Shown here piece by piece: positions 24,560 to 34,684 of a DNA stretch of 64,000 bases. This DNA is from Cryptomeria japonica. Lineage: Eukaryota; Streptophyta; Pinopsida; Cupressales; Cupressaceae. Made by a program: the position numbers and the translations under genes. The notes beneath the pieces were generated by a model that searched no databases, had not been told where the DNA came from, and worked only from the letters and a program-made list of their open reading frames with translations. Numbering within the stretch: the stretch's first letter is position 1; the number at the start of each line of letters is the position of its first letter. The stretch is taken from the NCBI RefSeq assembly GCF_030272615.1, contig NC_081414.1, positions 782,416,119 to 782,480,118 on the forward strand. The letters run 5' to 3'.

Positions 24560-26670
24560 GACATTGATGGCAACACTGTGAAAAATGGCAGGTGTTCGAA
24601 GAACCCATAATTGCAATCAATCCAAAAATATGTGCACTTAGCTAGCTCTCCCTAAGATGTGCACTATTTTTCACTTCTCTCTCCCCCCCTTTGACATCAG
24701 TGGAAAAGGAAGGGATCTACCAAAACTTATATACAAAAGAGTGTGTATAGTGATCTTAAGAAACTTGAAAATACATGCATAAGTTACCTTAAAGGATTTC
24801 AAATACTCATTCCATCCTCTCAAGAAAGAATCCAATACATTAATTAGGGTGCTAAGCATATATGCATGTACTTCTACACCCTTAAGATCTACTAGAAAAT
24901 CTTTTCCTAAAGAAGTTATTGCATCTTTCTAAGCACCAACCAGAGTATTCATTCGGGGAGTGATTAGATTCCTCGATTCACCTACTCTGCCTATTAACCT
25001 CTCCTTCTCTATTCTCAAGTTGTTGATCTTATTTGTTAGATTCATGATTTGGGCTTCTAAACTACTAGCAAAACTTGAAAGAGGGGCCAAAGATTGTGAA
25101 ATTGTAGCTAACTACCCTTCATATTCCCTTATCTTTTTGTCAATGTCTATTGTAAATTTTGGATAAAATGAGACATGAATTAAAGATTTAACCACCTTCA
25201 TCTAATGCATCCTCAATAATTTTTATCACAGATTTCAAAACTTCCCTATCAACCTCAATTGTTTTAAAAAATATTTCAAGTCTCATCTCATTAAATTTGT
25301 TCAAAACTTTTGTGTCTACTAGTTTCTCTAATGATACAAAATCTAATTCAACTTTATTTAACATACCCCTAAGCTTCTCAGGTGTATCACTAGAATCCTA
25401 TGTAAGATTAGGCAAAATTTTCTCCAAAACTATGGTTGCCAAAGATATAACCTCTTTTTCTTCAAATGCAAACGTAAATAAGTCCTCACTTGCCTTGTTT
25501 TGCATGAGGGTGGCTAATTTAAGTGCTTGAATAGGGGACAAAGTACTCAAGTCTACCAAACCATGAGAAAATTCATCCTCATCATCTTTAATATGCTTTC
25601 CTTTGTCAGAAATAGTGGCTTTTTTCTGGGTCACTGAAGCCTTATTAGTCTTCTCTTCATGCTTCTCCTTCAAAACTTCTGTATTTACATCCTTTTCTCC
25701 TCTATCACTCTCACCTTCACCCTTTCTTCCATCACCCATCTCCTTAGCTATCATCTCTTCAATGATTTCTATCTCTAGAGGATATTGTATAGCTTTACCA
25801 GAGTTGTCAACTACTTGATTATTAGTGGTATCATTTGTAGGTTCATGTCCAATTGGATCATTTTGTATAGATGGTTGATCCTGAGAAACTTCTATCTATA
25901 TATGAACTACAGAAGAAGTATGTTGACTTGATTGTCCTTTCGGTTGGGAGTCATCAATCTCCAGATTAATCTAGTAGTTATTTTAGATTTAAAAATTCTC
26001 CTAAAAATACCTTTTGTATCTTTACTACTTTATCGACTCTTCCGAACATTATTTTATTTACTCTTTTCTTTCTCTAGAAGTTTTCCTTAGCAAGTCCCAA
26101 AATTATTGGTATTTCATCTTTTTTTATATTAGAACACAACTTTACTAAGGTAAGTTCTTTTAAATTCTCATCTCCTAAATTAGTTGTGTGTCTCTGAGCA
26201 TCCAAAATACCATATAACTCTTTCAGGATTATGGATGATATCTCAATCAATTCATTGTGAAAAGAATTCATATAATGTACAACTACTTCAATATCTCTCT
26301 AAAACTTTTTAGTAGAATGCTAATAATATACATAAAGGTTCATCAAATTACCTTCATTAACTATTATGTCCATAATTTTTTGTAATGGAAGCACAAAAGT
26401 GTAGGAAGCTTCAATCTTACTAGATTTAAGAACATCATCTATCTCATATTTCTTCTTGCCTCCTCTTGTTCTACCAGATTTCTCTCCTTTTTTTTTAGCT
26501 TTCTTGGCAGATAGAGCATCACTGGATAAAGGTTTTCTAACTACTCTAGAAAATGCAGTAGTTTTCTTCACCTCTCTGACCTCTTCATTCGATTCAGTTT
26601 CCTCCTCTGCTACTACATACTTCCTTGTAGATTTTTCTTTCTTATTGTTTTCTAATCTACTAGTTGATGT
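24560..26670 (-). pseudogene. Unknown Lys/Glu-rich frame inside an LTR element
   Basis: Minus-strand segments in order: 26320-26571 (KKKYEIDDVLKSSKIEAS, with a basic KAKKKGEKSGRTRGGKKK run), 26074-26271 (HYMNSFHNELIEISSIILKE), 25398-25754 (acidic and basic repeats, then LVDLSTLSPIQALKLATLM), 24671-24859 (LSTLINVLDSFLRGWNEYLK). It is broken by stops. There is no zinc knuckle, protease, reverse transcriptase or integrase motif, so it is neither ordinary gag nor pol. It could be a captured host gene or a fast-evolving gag. Confidence 0.5.
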
Positions 26671-26673
26671 TGA

Positions 26674-27869
26674 TGTTAGCAGTATCCAAGAAGGAAGAAT
26701 GAGAGAGGGGGTGAATAAGTCTTCACTGGAATATAAAACTTAATCAAAAAACAAAAATCTGATAAATTATAGTAACAACAATGATAAGAAAATTGAGAGC
26801 ACAAAACACAACACTAATATTTTGACATGGAAACTTGGTTAAGGGAAAAGCCATGGTGGGAACCTACCCACAGTAAGATGATACTCTAGAGTAGTATATG
26901 AAAATATTAAAAGGGGAATACACATGCATTCAGTCACACTGCCTAGAGATCACTGCTCAAAAGATAATTTATAGGAAGGGTACAACCCTCAGGGAAGTAT
27001 CACTGACTTACAATAAGATTTAGACTACCGGAAGAAATGAATTGAAAGAATAGCATCTCCAAATGCTTGATTATAGTTCTGATTAAGCACAGATGTCTGC
27101 TCTGCAACACCAAACTCCAAACAACACTTCACTAAAGGATAAATCTCTTGTTCATACATGAACCTCTCCATGCTAATGTAGATACAATATTGACACCTAA
27201 ATTACATGAACATATCACTTATACATACAATTCATCAACCTTAACAATAAGGTCAAATAAACCCTCAACCCTTAATTATAAAATTATATCACACGATATA
27301 CAAATCAACCACCATACCAATATAATGGTTTACATAGAATAACATGGACGTAAATCAAATTTCCAAATGCTCGACTCCACCATAAATCACACCAAGATCA
27401 ACTCCAATACGCTACACCACCAAGAAAACCCGCATAACATGAAAATCATCACCAGTTGATAGGAACCACCAAAAACTCACACAACGATCAATGTGGATCA
27501 CCAAAACAAATAGGACATGACTAGGAAAAACCAACAAGAACATTAGAATCATTAGAAACAATTGCACCAACACCACTTATCAAATTTTCATCGATCCACA
27601 TCTGAAAGCTCAAGAACACAATCTATTAGAAACACAAGATACACAAGACCATCCCAAGGAATATACCAAAAAATTAGCACAAGATCCAATTACACCAAAA
27701 TATACCAGAGTAAATACTGAACTCTGCAAAACAATAACCATCAAAACAACACTACAAACTAGATCATAAGATCTTCCCAATATGCAATCGCCAGAGCAAT
27801 ACATAGGAATATGTTGACATCAATGACAACAAAAATCCTATTAGCAACAATGAAAAACACTATCTAACA
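26674..27869 (-). repeat. 3' LTR of Copia-2
   Basis: It starts TGTTAGCAGTATCCAAGAAG, with the 'gagagggggtgaataagt' motif, and ends 'ctatctaaca'. The next bases, 'atctctcactttggcattg', are the complement of a purine-rich primer tract. Confidence 0.7.
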
Positions 27870-27998
27870 ATCTCTCACTTTGGCATTGATGGAAATATAT
27901 GAATTTGAAAAATAATCAATGCAAAGAAAGAAGATATCTCCAAAAAACTCCCCCTAAGATCATGACACATAAAGTAGTTTTTCACATGATCTCTCTTT
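27870..27998 (-). other. Copia-2 polypurine tract and 3' untranslated remnant
   Basis: Purine tract on the minus strand (CAAAGTGAGAGAT), then about 100 bases with 'actccccctaagatcatg' and 'tagtttttcac' that parallel 24548-24680 of the neighbouring element. It ends where the plus-strand LTR begins. Confidence 0.6.
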
Positions 27999-28827
27999 TG
28001 TCAATTAACAGTCCTCCAGTGATTTATGATGCTTGATTTATGGTTTAGGGTTGTCATTGATGGTAACTCTTCTTGGAGATTTGATCTGGTGCTCTTAATT
28101 CTTCTTATTCAGAAGCAACTACTAATTGGTAGCTAGTTTACCAGTAAAACATGATTATTCCAATGCAGTTTGGTTAGGTGATATGTTTTGTTAGAAATTG
28201 AAGATGACTTGAAGCTACACATTACATTTTTTATATCCGACTTGGAGGAGATTATTTTTGATATGACTAGATATTTAAGATTGAATTTGTGATTATTTTT
28301 CAATGCATTAGTGGTGTGGTGATTTGATTTGGTGTGATTGAGCACATTTTCACATGCACATTTGATTCCCAGGTGATCTGGTAATTGATTGAGACAAAAG
28401 TAGAGTATATTGCAAAGTGAGTATAGTTAGAGATCTTGTGGTTAACCAGAAGTCATTCTTGCATTGTTAGATGCTATTCCAAAGTTATTTAATTTAATTT
28501 CCTCATTCTAATTAAATTCTATTCTAGTGAGACGTCCTTTAAGGTTGTAGCCTTCTAGGTCATTATAATTGAGCATTGAGCTCTAGGTAGTGAGCCTGAA
28601 TGCAAGTACATTCCCAATCTGTGTAATATTTATGTACTCCTAACTATAGTATATGAATATTGTGGATTCTAGCCTCGCTGTGGTTTGTGTTGTGGATATG
28701 TGCTTTATTCATTTCTTGCTTATGTTACTTACTAATATACATTGCTAACTAGTACATAAAGAATAAGTGTTTGAGTTTAACCTTTGGTAGAACACTAATT
28801 CAAGCCCCCCTCCCCCCCCCTTCTTAG
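27999..28827 (+). repeat. 5' LTR of Copia-3 (first part)
   Basis: It aligns with 38457-39394 from 'ttgtcattgatgg' and 'actcttcttgga' through 'gagctctaggtagtgagc' to 'tagaacactaattca'. Its first 50 bases are poorly conserved, so the start at TGTCAATT is approximate. The last 13-18 bases of this LTR lie beyond the Gypsy insertion at 36645. Confidence 0.75.
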
Positions 28828-28989
28828 TGTAGCATCCTAAAATTGCGACACTTGCAATTTCGACTGCATTTCGGTCTTCACGATGGCGACGCAACACGCA
28901 ACCTGAATGGAGACCCCGAAACCTGTTTTTGACACTAAAAACTGCATTTTTCAAGCACCCTGGCCTGAACCTCCTTGCACCCTGCTGTC

Positions 28990-29083
28990 CCGGGAGGTGG
29001 GACCAGAGCACCCAGCGCCCTGGTCCCGCCCAGTGCCCTGGTCCCCCAGGACCATGGCACCTAGCGCCCTGGTCCCTGGGCCT
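28990..29083 (+). repeat. GC-rich imperfect tandem repeat in the 5' LTR
   Basis: Units of about 18 bp with the core 'agcgccctggtccc' follow one another, mixed with 'ggaccatgg' in inverse orientation, so that GGACCA and TGGTCC can pair. The 3' LTR (35585-35660) has one unit fewer, the variant 'agtgccctggtccc'. Confidence 0.75.
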
Positions 29084-29197
29084 ATTTTGGGCCCAGTCTC
29101 CTATGAGACTTCGGGTCTTTTTGTTTGCAATTTGGAAATTAACTTTCCTGGTTGGCCTAAGGTCGGGAAAATCAATCTTTTAACCCTAATTGGCAAG

Positions 29198-29207
29198 TAT
29201 ATAAACT
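29198..29207 (+). promoter_or_regulatory. TATA-like box in the Gypsy LTR
   Basis: The sequence 'gtatataaac' lies in the middle of the LTR, repeated at 35773-35782 in the 3' LTR. The position suits the U3/R border; the transcription start was not determined. Confidence 0.5.
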
Positions 29208-30065
29208 ACATTTTTCTCTCTCATTTGGCATGAAGAGGATATGTGTACAAAGCGTGGAAACTATACTAAAGCATTCAAGCATTCAAGCATTCCTTCTAAG
29301 TCTCCATTCAAGGCTAAGTGTTGCATTTAGTCAAGGATTCAACTATTGAAGAGGAGATCACTTACTACATGCTACATACAACAAACAACAACATCTATAC
29401 CTTCGCACATAAGGATACAAACATCCTTACAACAAGGTATTAGTACTTGTTTTACATTACATACATTTACATTTACAGCATTTCTCATTTCTTGGTTAAT
29501 TCCAAAACCGGGGTTTGACCTAAAGGCAAACCCCTAATCCCTAACCCCCCAATTGTCTTCACTTTTCTATGTGTAGGTTGTAGGTACGTGGCTGAAATTG
29601 AAGATCTGGAATCCTTGTGCAGAGATGAATAGGTCCCCCTTCATTTCGCGGATTTTTCGGAGGACCGTGGCGCTGGGCGCCATCGTCCCGATAACTTTTG
29701 CTCAAATTTGCAGGACAGCGCCGTATTGACATTTTACTGCTAATTCCAGGTCCGCAGCTTCATACTATATCCCGAACTCAGTTTATAAGCGAATCTTTAT
29801 CACTTTCTATGCATTCCTAGCTTAATTCTCCTATGCACATTCTTTACAAAAGAGGGTAGCCTTGCTGTCTTAACCCTTGAAACGCATTTAGCATCCAATC
29901 TTGCCTTGTGTGGGATTGGATCTTGTGATTTTCAACCCCTCTTTTGAATGTAAAGTCTCTCCTCTAAGTGAAAACCATCAACCCTAGTGATCTCCCTTCT
30001 CTCTCCTCGGAGTTGGAAGAGGGGAGAGCAACTAGGGTTCGATTGCGATTTTCCGCTTTACATTT

Positions 30066-30084
30066 TGGTGAACCCGACGTGAAC
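30066..30084 (+). promoter_or_regulatory. Primer-binding site of the non-autonomous Gypsy
   Basis: TGGTGAACCCGACGTGAAC begins three bases after the LTR end. It starts with TGG, the complement of a tRNA CCA end. I could not name the tRNA with confidence. Confidence 0.7.
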
Positions 30085-30415
30085 ATCCTTTCTGATTTTT
30101 CATGCTTAGATCTGAAAATTGATTCCTTGATTACATTTCCATGTTTGATCTTTTGCAAATTTTAGAGGATAATTGCATAAAAACCCTACATTTTCTTTTT
30201 GAAAATTGAACTTGTGAAATGTTTAATTATTAATGCTTGCTTCAGATCTGCTCTTCTATTACAAATTATCAATTCATATTTGTGCTTTAATTTTGAAAAT
30301 TAAGTGGTTAAGTGTCAAAACCCTAATTTTTGAAACCCTCTTGATTCAACCTTTGTCCGACAATTTCACTGATCAAAACATCTCCAAATCGGCTGTAACT
30401 TTGGATTCCACAATA

Positions 30416-30517
30416 AAATCACAATATCTTTCATCCATGAAAATTTGGAAAAAAGTTGCAAGGACCGTGTGCACTCCGAGCGCCATCGTCCCCGACATTT
30501 TTTCCGAAATTTCGGGA
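30416..30517 (+). repeat. Leader repeat, copy 1
   Basis: It contains 'aaagttgcaaggaccgtg', then 'cactccgagcgcc', 'tcgtccc' and 'ccgaaatttcgggag'. It is repeated at 31040-31141 with few changes. Part of the motif also occurs in both LTRs (29662-29690, 36239-36267). Confidence 0.82.
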
Positions 30518-31039
30518 GCTAGATCTTACTGTATTTTTCTGCTAAAATCCAGAATTTTGGCTGATTTTATCAAATCTAACACTTTCAAAATTACAGTCAA
30601 AGTTGGTCTTGTGATTGCTTGGTTTAAGGCTCCTAATTATTCAAAAATCATTGAAATTGAAATTTTGTGTCAAAATTGTGTTCTTACTGCCCTAAATCTG
30701 AAAAGTGTATTCGCATTCATTCGAAATTTTAGTGCTTTATTCAAATTCTTCCAATTTGTGACTTTTGAAATTAAGTGCTTAATTACAACAACTTTGATTT
30801 CCGCTTTCAAAATTGAATTTTGCGTGAAATTGAGTCAATTTTTAAATTTCAAAATTTGCATTGCTTTTGACATTCCCTCTAAAATCATAAAATTCAAAAT
30901 TTCAGTTTTCCTCTCTTTTTCAAAATTCAAATTTTGCATTTTTTGACAATCTTGATAAGGTTCAATTTTGAGATTGCAACTTTAATTTGGCCTATCTACA
31001 GATCGTAAAATCACTCAATTGTTTCAGATTAGCTCTAAA

Positions 31040-31141
31040 ATCATCATAACTTTCATCCCTGCAAATTTCAAAAAAAGTTGCAAGGACCGTGTGCACTCCG
31101 AGCGCCACGGTCCCGGACATTTTTTTCGAAATTTCGGGAGA
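31040..31141 (+). repeat. Leader repeat, copy 2
   Basis: Second copy of the 30416-30517 module, about 620 bases downstream and about 100 bases before the gag start. The palindromic end 'cgaaatttcg' is kept in both copies. Confidence 0.82.
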
Positions 31142-31240
31142 CTGTCGTGATTGCATTTAACAGCTTAAATCTAGAAGATTGGCTGATTTCACTGAAAATT
31201 GCTACCTCTGAATTCAAAATCTTCTCTCCCTTTCTAGTGC

Positions 31241-32632
31241 ATGAGTTTTACAACAATAAGCCCTACTTACACTATTCCCGTTAGACGAAGCCATAGAATT
31301 AAGTCTTTCCGAGGTTTAATTACTGAAGAGATGGAACCTAATTTGAATAGCCTTTTTAATGAGGACATGGGTAATTCCTCTAATCCTCCTAATGATGAAG
31401 AAGCTCTCCATGAGGTTTCTGTAGAACAACTTTCAAAATTGGATAACCAATTTGATGATTTTCACCAATGGATGTCTCATGAGTATCCCGATAGTCAAGC
31501 TCTTCCTTTAATTGAGGGTCTAAAACACATGCTTCAAAGTGATAAGAATGGAATTGATATTTTGCGTGGTATTGCACACATTGTGGATTCGAATGTGATG
31601 CCTATGAAGAGTTGTGCCGAATCTTTGGGTTATACACAACCTCCTACACAAGTCAATCATTCTATTCCTTTGACAACTCCTATTGCTAGCATACCTACCT
31701 TTACATCAAACATAATGGCTACTTCTATACAAGACATTCCCCCTGTGATCACCAGTCATGGGGGCAATCCTTCCTCTTCAATTAACCCTATTCCTTCATT
31801 CAATCCGACTTCTTCATTCATTCCTTCAATGAGTGTTCCTAATACATCTTTACAAATGAACATGACGCAAGGGGGCAATTCATTTAACCATTCCATTCCT
31901 CCTTGTAGTGTTCCTCTTGTCCAATCATCCCCTATGATTGACTATCATAGAGTCCCACCACCTTACTCTCTACCTTCTTTCAATAACATCACACCTCCAT
32001 CTCAATCTAACACATCTAATATGAATTCTTCAACTGAAGCGACCATTAACAATCTTGCACAAACTATCTCTTCTTTACAGCAACAAATTGCCTCTATGAA
32101 TCAATCTAAGTTTAGTGTGCCCACATTTGATGTTGCGAGCCCACTTTCTCTTGATATTGTTCGAGCTATCCCACCTAAACATGTTGAAATCCCGCATTTG
32201 GAGCTTTATAATGGTAAAGGTGATCCTCTAACACATTTTAAGACTTTTCAAACAATATGTACTGATTTTGCTTATGACCAAAGGTTGCTTGCAAAATTGT
32301 TTACTAGAACATTAAGAGACAAAGCCCTACAATGGTATTGCTCGTTGCCTTCTTATTCTATTACTTCTTTCGAACAACTTGCAAATGCTTTCATTCAACA
32401 ATTTCAAAACAATATAAGTCCTAAAGTTACTTTGATTGATTTAATGCATTGTAAACAAGGTGTTAAAGAAAAAGTGACTGATTTCATTGGTAGATATAAG
32501 CATTTGTATGCTCAAATTTCTTTTCTAGTGCCTGATAATGATATTCAAAGAATCTTATTTCTAATTTACAAAAAGATATTCGAGACAAACTTCTGTTTTC
32601 TGAGTTTACTTCTTTCCAACAATTGTGTGTAA
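31241..32632 (+). CDS. gag: Gag of the non-autonomous Gypsy
   Basis: 463 codons. The capsid-like retrotransposon gag domain lies at about residues 313-430 (HVEIPHLELYNGKGDPLTHF, then LFTRTLRDKALQWYCSLP and FIGRYKHLYAQISF). Before it are a charged N-terminus and a long Ser/Pro/Asn-rich linker (residues 130-290) ending in a short Gln-rich helix (QTISSLQQQIASMN). Gag forms the virus-like particle that packages element RNA. The last 25 residues (after VPDNDIQRI) look out of frame, because family-like sequence continues in the next frame at 32623. I infer a one-base change near 32560. ATG at 31241 was chosen as the first in frame; ATG at 31331 is an alternative. Confidence 0.87.
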   Translation: MSFTTISPTYTIPVRRSHRIKSFRGLITEEMEPNLNSLFNEDMGNSSNPPNDEEALHEVSVEQLSKLDNQFDDFHQWMSHEYPDSQALPLIEGLKHMLQSDKNGIDILRGIAHIVDSNVMPMKSCAESLGYTQPPTQVNHSIPLTTPIASIPTFTSNIMATSIQDIPPVITSHGGNPSSSINPIPSFNPTSSFIPSMSVPNTSLQMNMTQGGNSFNHSIPPCSVPLVQSSPMIDYHRVPPPYSLPSFNNITPPSQSNTSNMNSSTEATINNLAQTISSLQQQIASMNQSKFSVPTFDVASPLSLDIVRAIPPKHVEIPHLELYNGKGDPLTHFKTFQTICTDFAYDQRLLAKLFTRTLRDKALQWYCSLPSYSITSFEQLANAFIQQFQNNISPKVTLIDLMHCKQGVKEKVTDFIGRYKHLYAQISFLVPDNDIQRILFLIYKKIFETNFCFLSLLLSNNCV

Positions 32633-33960
32633 CTCTTCACAATTATCAACTGACTGTGAGTCAAATGGAACAATCACATCCTATGGCTCCGAGTGATAAG
32701 GGTGATAGTAGTCAACAACCATTTGGAAAGTTTAAACCGAACAGAGATTCCATCAAATTCAATGAAAACATCATCAACAACAATGTGAATGCAGCATTAG
32801 GTGTGCCTCCTATTTCTAAATTTTTCAAGAAAGAAAGAAAGTATACTCCTTTGAATGAATCATTGCATAGTATTATGAATAAGTTATTGGAACAAAATGT
32901 GCTTACTATTCCTCCTATAAGGAAAATTGATCCTGCAAAGATTACTTCACCTTATTTTGATAACAAATCTTTTTGTCAATTTCATCGTCAACCTGGGCAT
33001 GATACTGAAAAATGTTTTTCTTTAAAGGGTAAAATTCAAGATTTGATTGATAATAATACTATTTCTATTTCTGGAGTGAATGATAAAGGCAATACATCTG
33101 TAGCTCCTCCTAACCAAAATCTTCAGATTTTTACTGATCCATTACCTTCTCATACCTCTAATGCGATTGAGGCTAATGATTCCTCTCTCTCATCTGATGG
33201 TCTTGTGTCTATGACTCCGAATGTGATTAACTTTGTAGAGCAGCAAGAAAACCCTAAAGATCCTTCCATCACATTTGATTCTAGTGAAACCATTAGGGCA
33301 CCTGATGGTCCTTTATACATAGTTGCAAAAGTCAAGAATACACCTTGCCATGGAGTGCTTATTGATCCTTCGTGCATGGTTAATGTTATTATTGAAGAAT
33401 TTCTTTTTACTTTGCAATTGAATCAAGTGATCTATGACAAAACAGATGTGTTTGTGAAATTATTTGATGCATTTTCTTCTCCTGCAATTGGTTCTATTAC
33501 ATTACCTATTGAAGTTCATAACAAATCCTTTGATGTGAACTTTTCTATTATTCCTTCATCCGAACAATTTCGTGTGAAGCTTGGCTATCCTTGGCTATCT
33601 TCCATGAAAGCTATTGCTTCTCCTATTCACAAGTGTTTAAAATTTCCCCATAATGGTGAAGTTGTTACTGTCAATCATAGTCTCTTTAAACCAGCTGAAA
33701 GAACTTCTAATGTTCCTTTTGATTTTTTTTGGCCTAAACAATTCCAATCTCTTCCTCCACGAAGTGATCATCTTTTCAAATCTTATCAAAAGTGGAAAAC
33801 AGATATGATTCTATCTTTAAGTGAACCTAGAACACCTAAACTTGACATTCCTATCATTCTTGAGAAGGAAGTTCTTCCTTTGAAAGATAAAACTAATGTC
33901 TTTTGCTCAAGAAGATTCCCAACCCATTCCTATGGATGTGACTATGTCTATGCCGAATAA
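32623..33960 (+). CDS. Zinc-finger and aspartic protease part of the Gypsy polyprotein
   Basis: 445 codons in the frame that continues gag. A C-x2-H-x4-H-x4-C motif lies at residues 118-131 (CQFHRQPGHDTEKCF), followed by LKGKIQDLIDNNTI, the gag tail typical of large Gypsy elements. A retropepsin-like domain follows at about residues 228-345 (GPLYIVAKVKNTPCHGVLID with the catalytic Asp 248, then GYPWLSSMKAIASPIHKCL). The usual D-T/S-G reads D-P-S, so activity is uncertain. The first ATG is probably not a real start; translation would come from gag. The last 20 codons appear out of frame, and the sequence continues in the frame of 33896-34684. Confidence 0.83.
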   Translation: MCVTLHNYQLTVSQMEQSHPMAPSDKGDSSQQPFGKFKPNRDSIKFNENIINNNVNAALGVPPISKFFKKERKYTPLNESLHSIMNKLLEQNVLTIPPIRKIDPAKITSPYFDNKSFCQFHRQPGHDTEKCFSLKGKIQDLIDNNTISISGVNDKGNTSVAPPNQNLQIFTDPLPSHTSNAIEANDSSLSSDGLVSMTPNVINFVEQQENPKDPSITFDSSETIRAPDGPLYIVAKVKNTPCHGVLIDPSCMVNVIIEEFLFTLQLNQVIYDKTDVFVKLFDAFSSPAIGSITLPIEVHNKSFDVNFSIIPSSEQFRVKLGYPWLSSMKAIASPIHKCLKFPHNGEVVTVNHSLFKPAERTSNVPFDFFWPKQFQSLPPRSDHLFKSYQKWKTDMILSLSEPRTPKLDIPIILEKEVLPLKDKTNVFCSRRFPTHSYGCDYVYAE

Positions 33961-34684
33961 ACCTTCTAAAATTAGACCTATACCTCCTCGTCATGATGGA
34001 CTTGATCTTCTTCCTAAACCAAAAATTCCTCCTTTATATGGAGCAGTTCCTCCTCCTTCTTTTTATAGAGAAACGAGACCTTCCTCTTCTCCTATTATCC
34101 AGCCTAAGAGACCACAACCTAAACACCCAAGTAATAAGGATGAGAACATTCCTCCTCCTCAATCTTCGTCGCTTCCTACTAAGACTAGACGAAATCGTTT
34201 TGCACATGAACGCCGACGAAAGTGTCATCTTAGGGCTCAAGCAGCTACTTCTCAAACTTTACAATCTCCAAAAACACCTCCAACAAGCATTATTCCATTT
34301 TCTCCTCAGCCAGAAATTGAGCCTAAATCTCCTAAACACAAGATACATGATGCTCTTGATCCTGTGCGAGTTAAAGATCCTATTTTTATAAATCTTGATG
34401 ATGATATAGATGAAAATGTTATTCATGATGAACATGTTACTCCTCTTGCTTCTGATAGTGAATATGAACTTGTTGATGTTGATAACCATTTATCTAATGA
34501 ATTTTGTAAAGCACTTATCCTAGCTCCTAGACAAGAACAACGTGGCTTGGAACATGAACATAGCCCTTGTTTGGATCTTGTGATAGCTCCATCTGCTGTG
34601 TTGGATGTTCCTCCTCTAGCGTGTTCCCTGCCTTCCCGAAACATTGATCAGCAAGATCGGGGGGTAGATGACGTGCTAGACTAG
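33896..34684 (+). CDS. Pro/Arg-rich then acidic frame replacing pol
   Basis: 262 codons, same frame as gag and different from the protease frame. Residues about 15-90 are proline-rich (LLPKPKIPPLYGAVPPPSFY). Then comes an arginine-rich patch (TKTRRNRFAHERRRKCHLR), a second Pro/Ser part, an acidic stretch (INLDDDIDENVIHDEH) and a C-terminus ending DQQDRGVDDVLD. No polymerase, RNase H or integrase motif is present. In full-length Gypsy elements the protease-polymerase linker would lie here. I infer a linker kept without the enzyme, or a new domain. It may join the protease frame through a one-base change in the T-run at 33900. Confidence 0.68.
   Translation: MSFAQEDSQPIPMDVTMSMPNKPSKIRPIPPRHDGLDLLPKPKIPPLYGAVPPPSFYRETRPSSSPIIQPKRPQPKHPSNKDENIPPPQSSSLPTKTRRNRFAHERRRKCHLRAQAATSQTLQSPKTPPTSIIPFSPQPEIEPKSPKHKIHDALDPVRVKDPIFINLDDDIDENVIHDEHVTPLASDSEYELVDVDNHLSNEFCKALILAPRQEQRGLEHEHSPCLDLVIAPSAVLDVPPLACSLPSRNIDQQDRGVDDVLD

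Larger units (their letters stand above)
23411..26673 (-). mobile_element. LTR element carrying an unknown charged reading frame, truncated
   Basis: It has an LTR (23411-24547), an adjacent polypurine tract, and an internal region that reads on the minus strand as a long degenerate frame without any polymerase motif. Its upstream end is cut at 26673 by the next element. No PBS is visible. It belongs to the same broad LTR family as 26674-27869, 38457-39394 and 59654-60808 by its terminal motifs. Confidence 0.65.
28828..30062 (+). repeat. 5' LTR of the non-autonomous Gypsy
   Basis: 1235 bp, TGTAGCATCCTAAAATTGCG to CCGCTTTACA. It is much GC-richer than its surroundings near 28980-29090 and contains the hairpin-prone motif at 29662-29690. 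A TATA-like 'gtatataaac' lies at 29198-29207 and probably drives transcription. It has one more GC-rich repeat unit than the 3' LTR. Confidence 0.93.

Noticed and set aside
28907-29233. Overlapping 84-108 codon frames in the GC-rich part of the Gypsy LTR, also at 35454-35809
   Set aside because: They lie wholly inside the LTRs, repeat in both, and are Pro/Trp/Gly-rich because of the GC-rich tandem units. No gene evidence.
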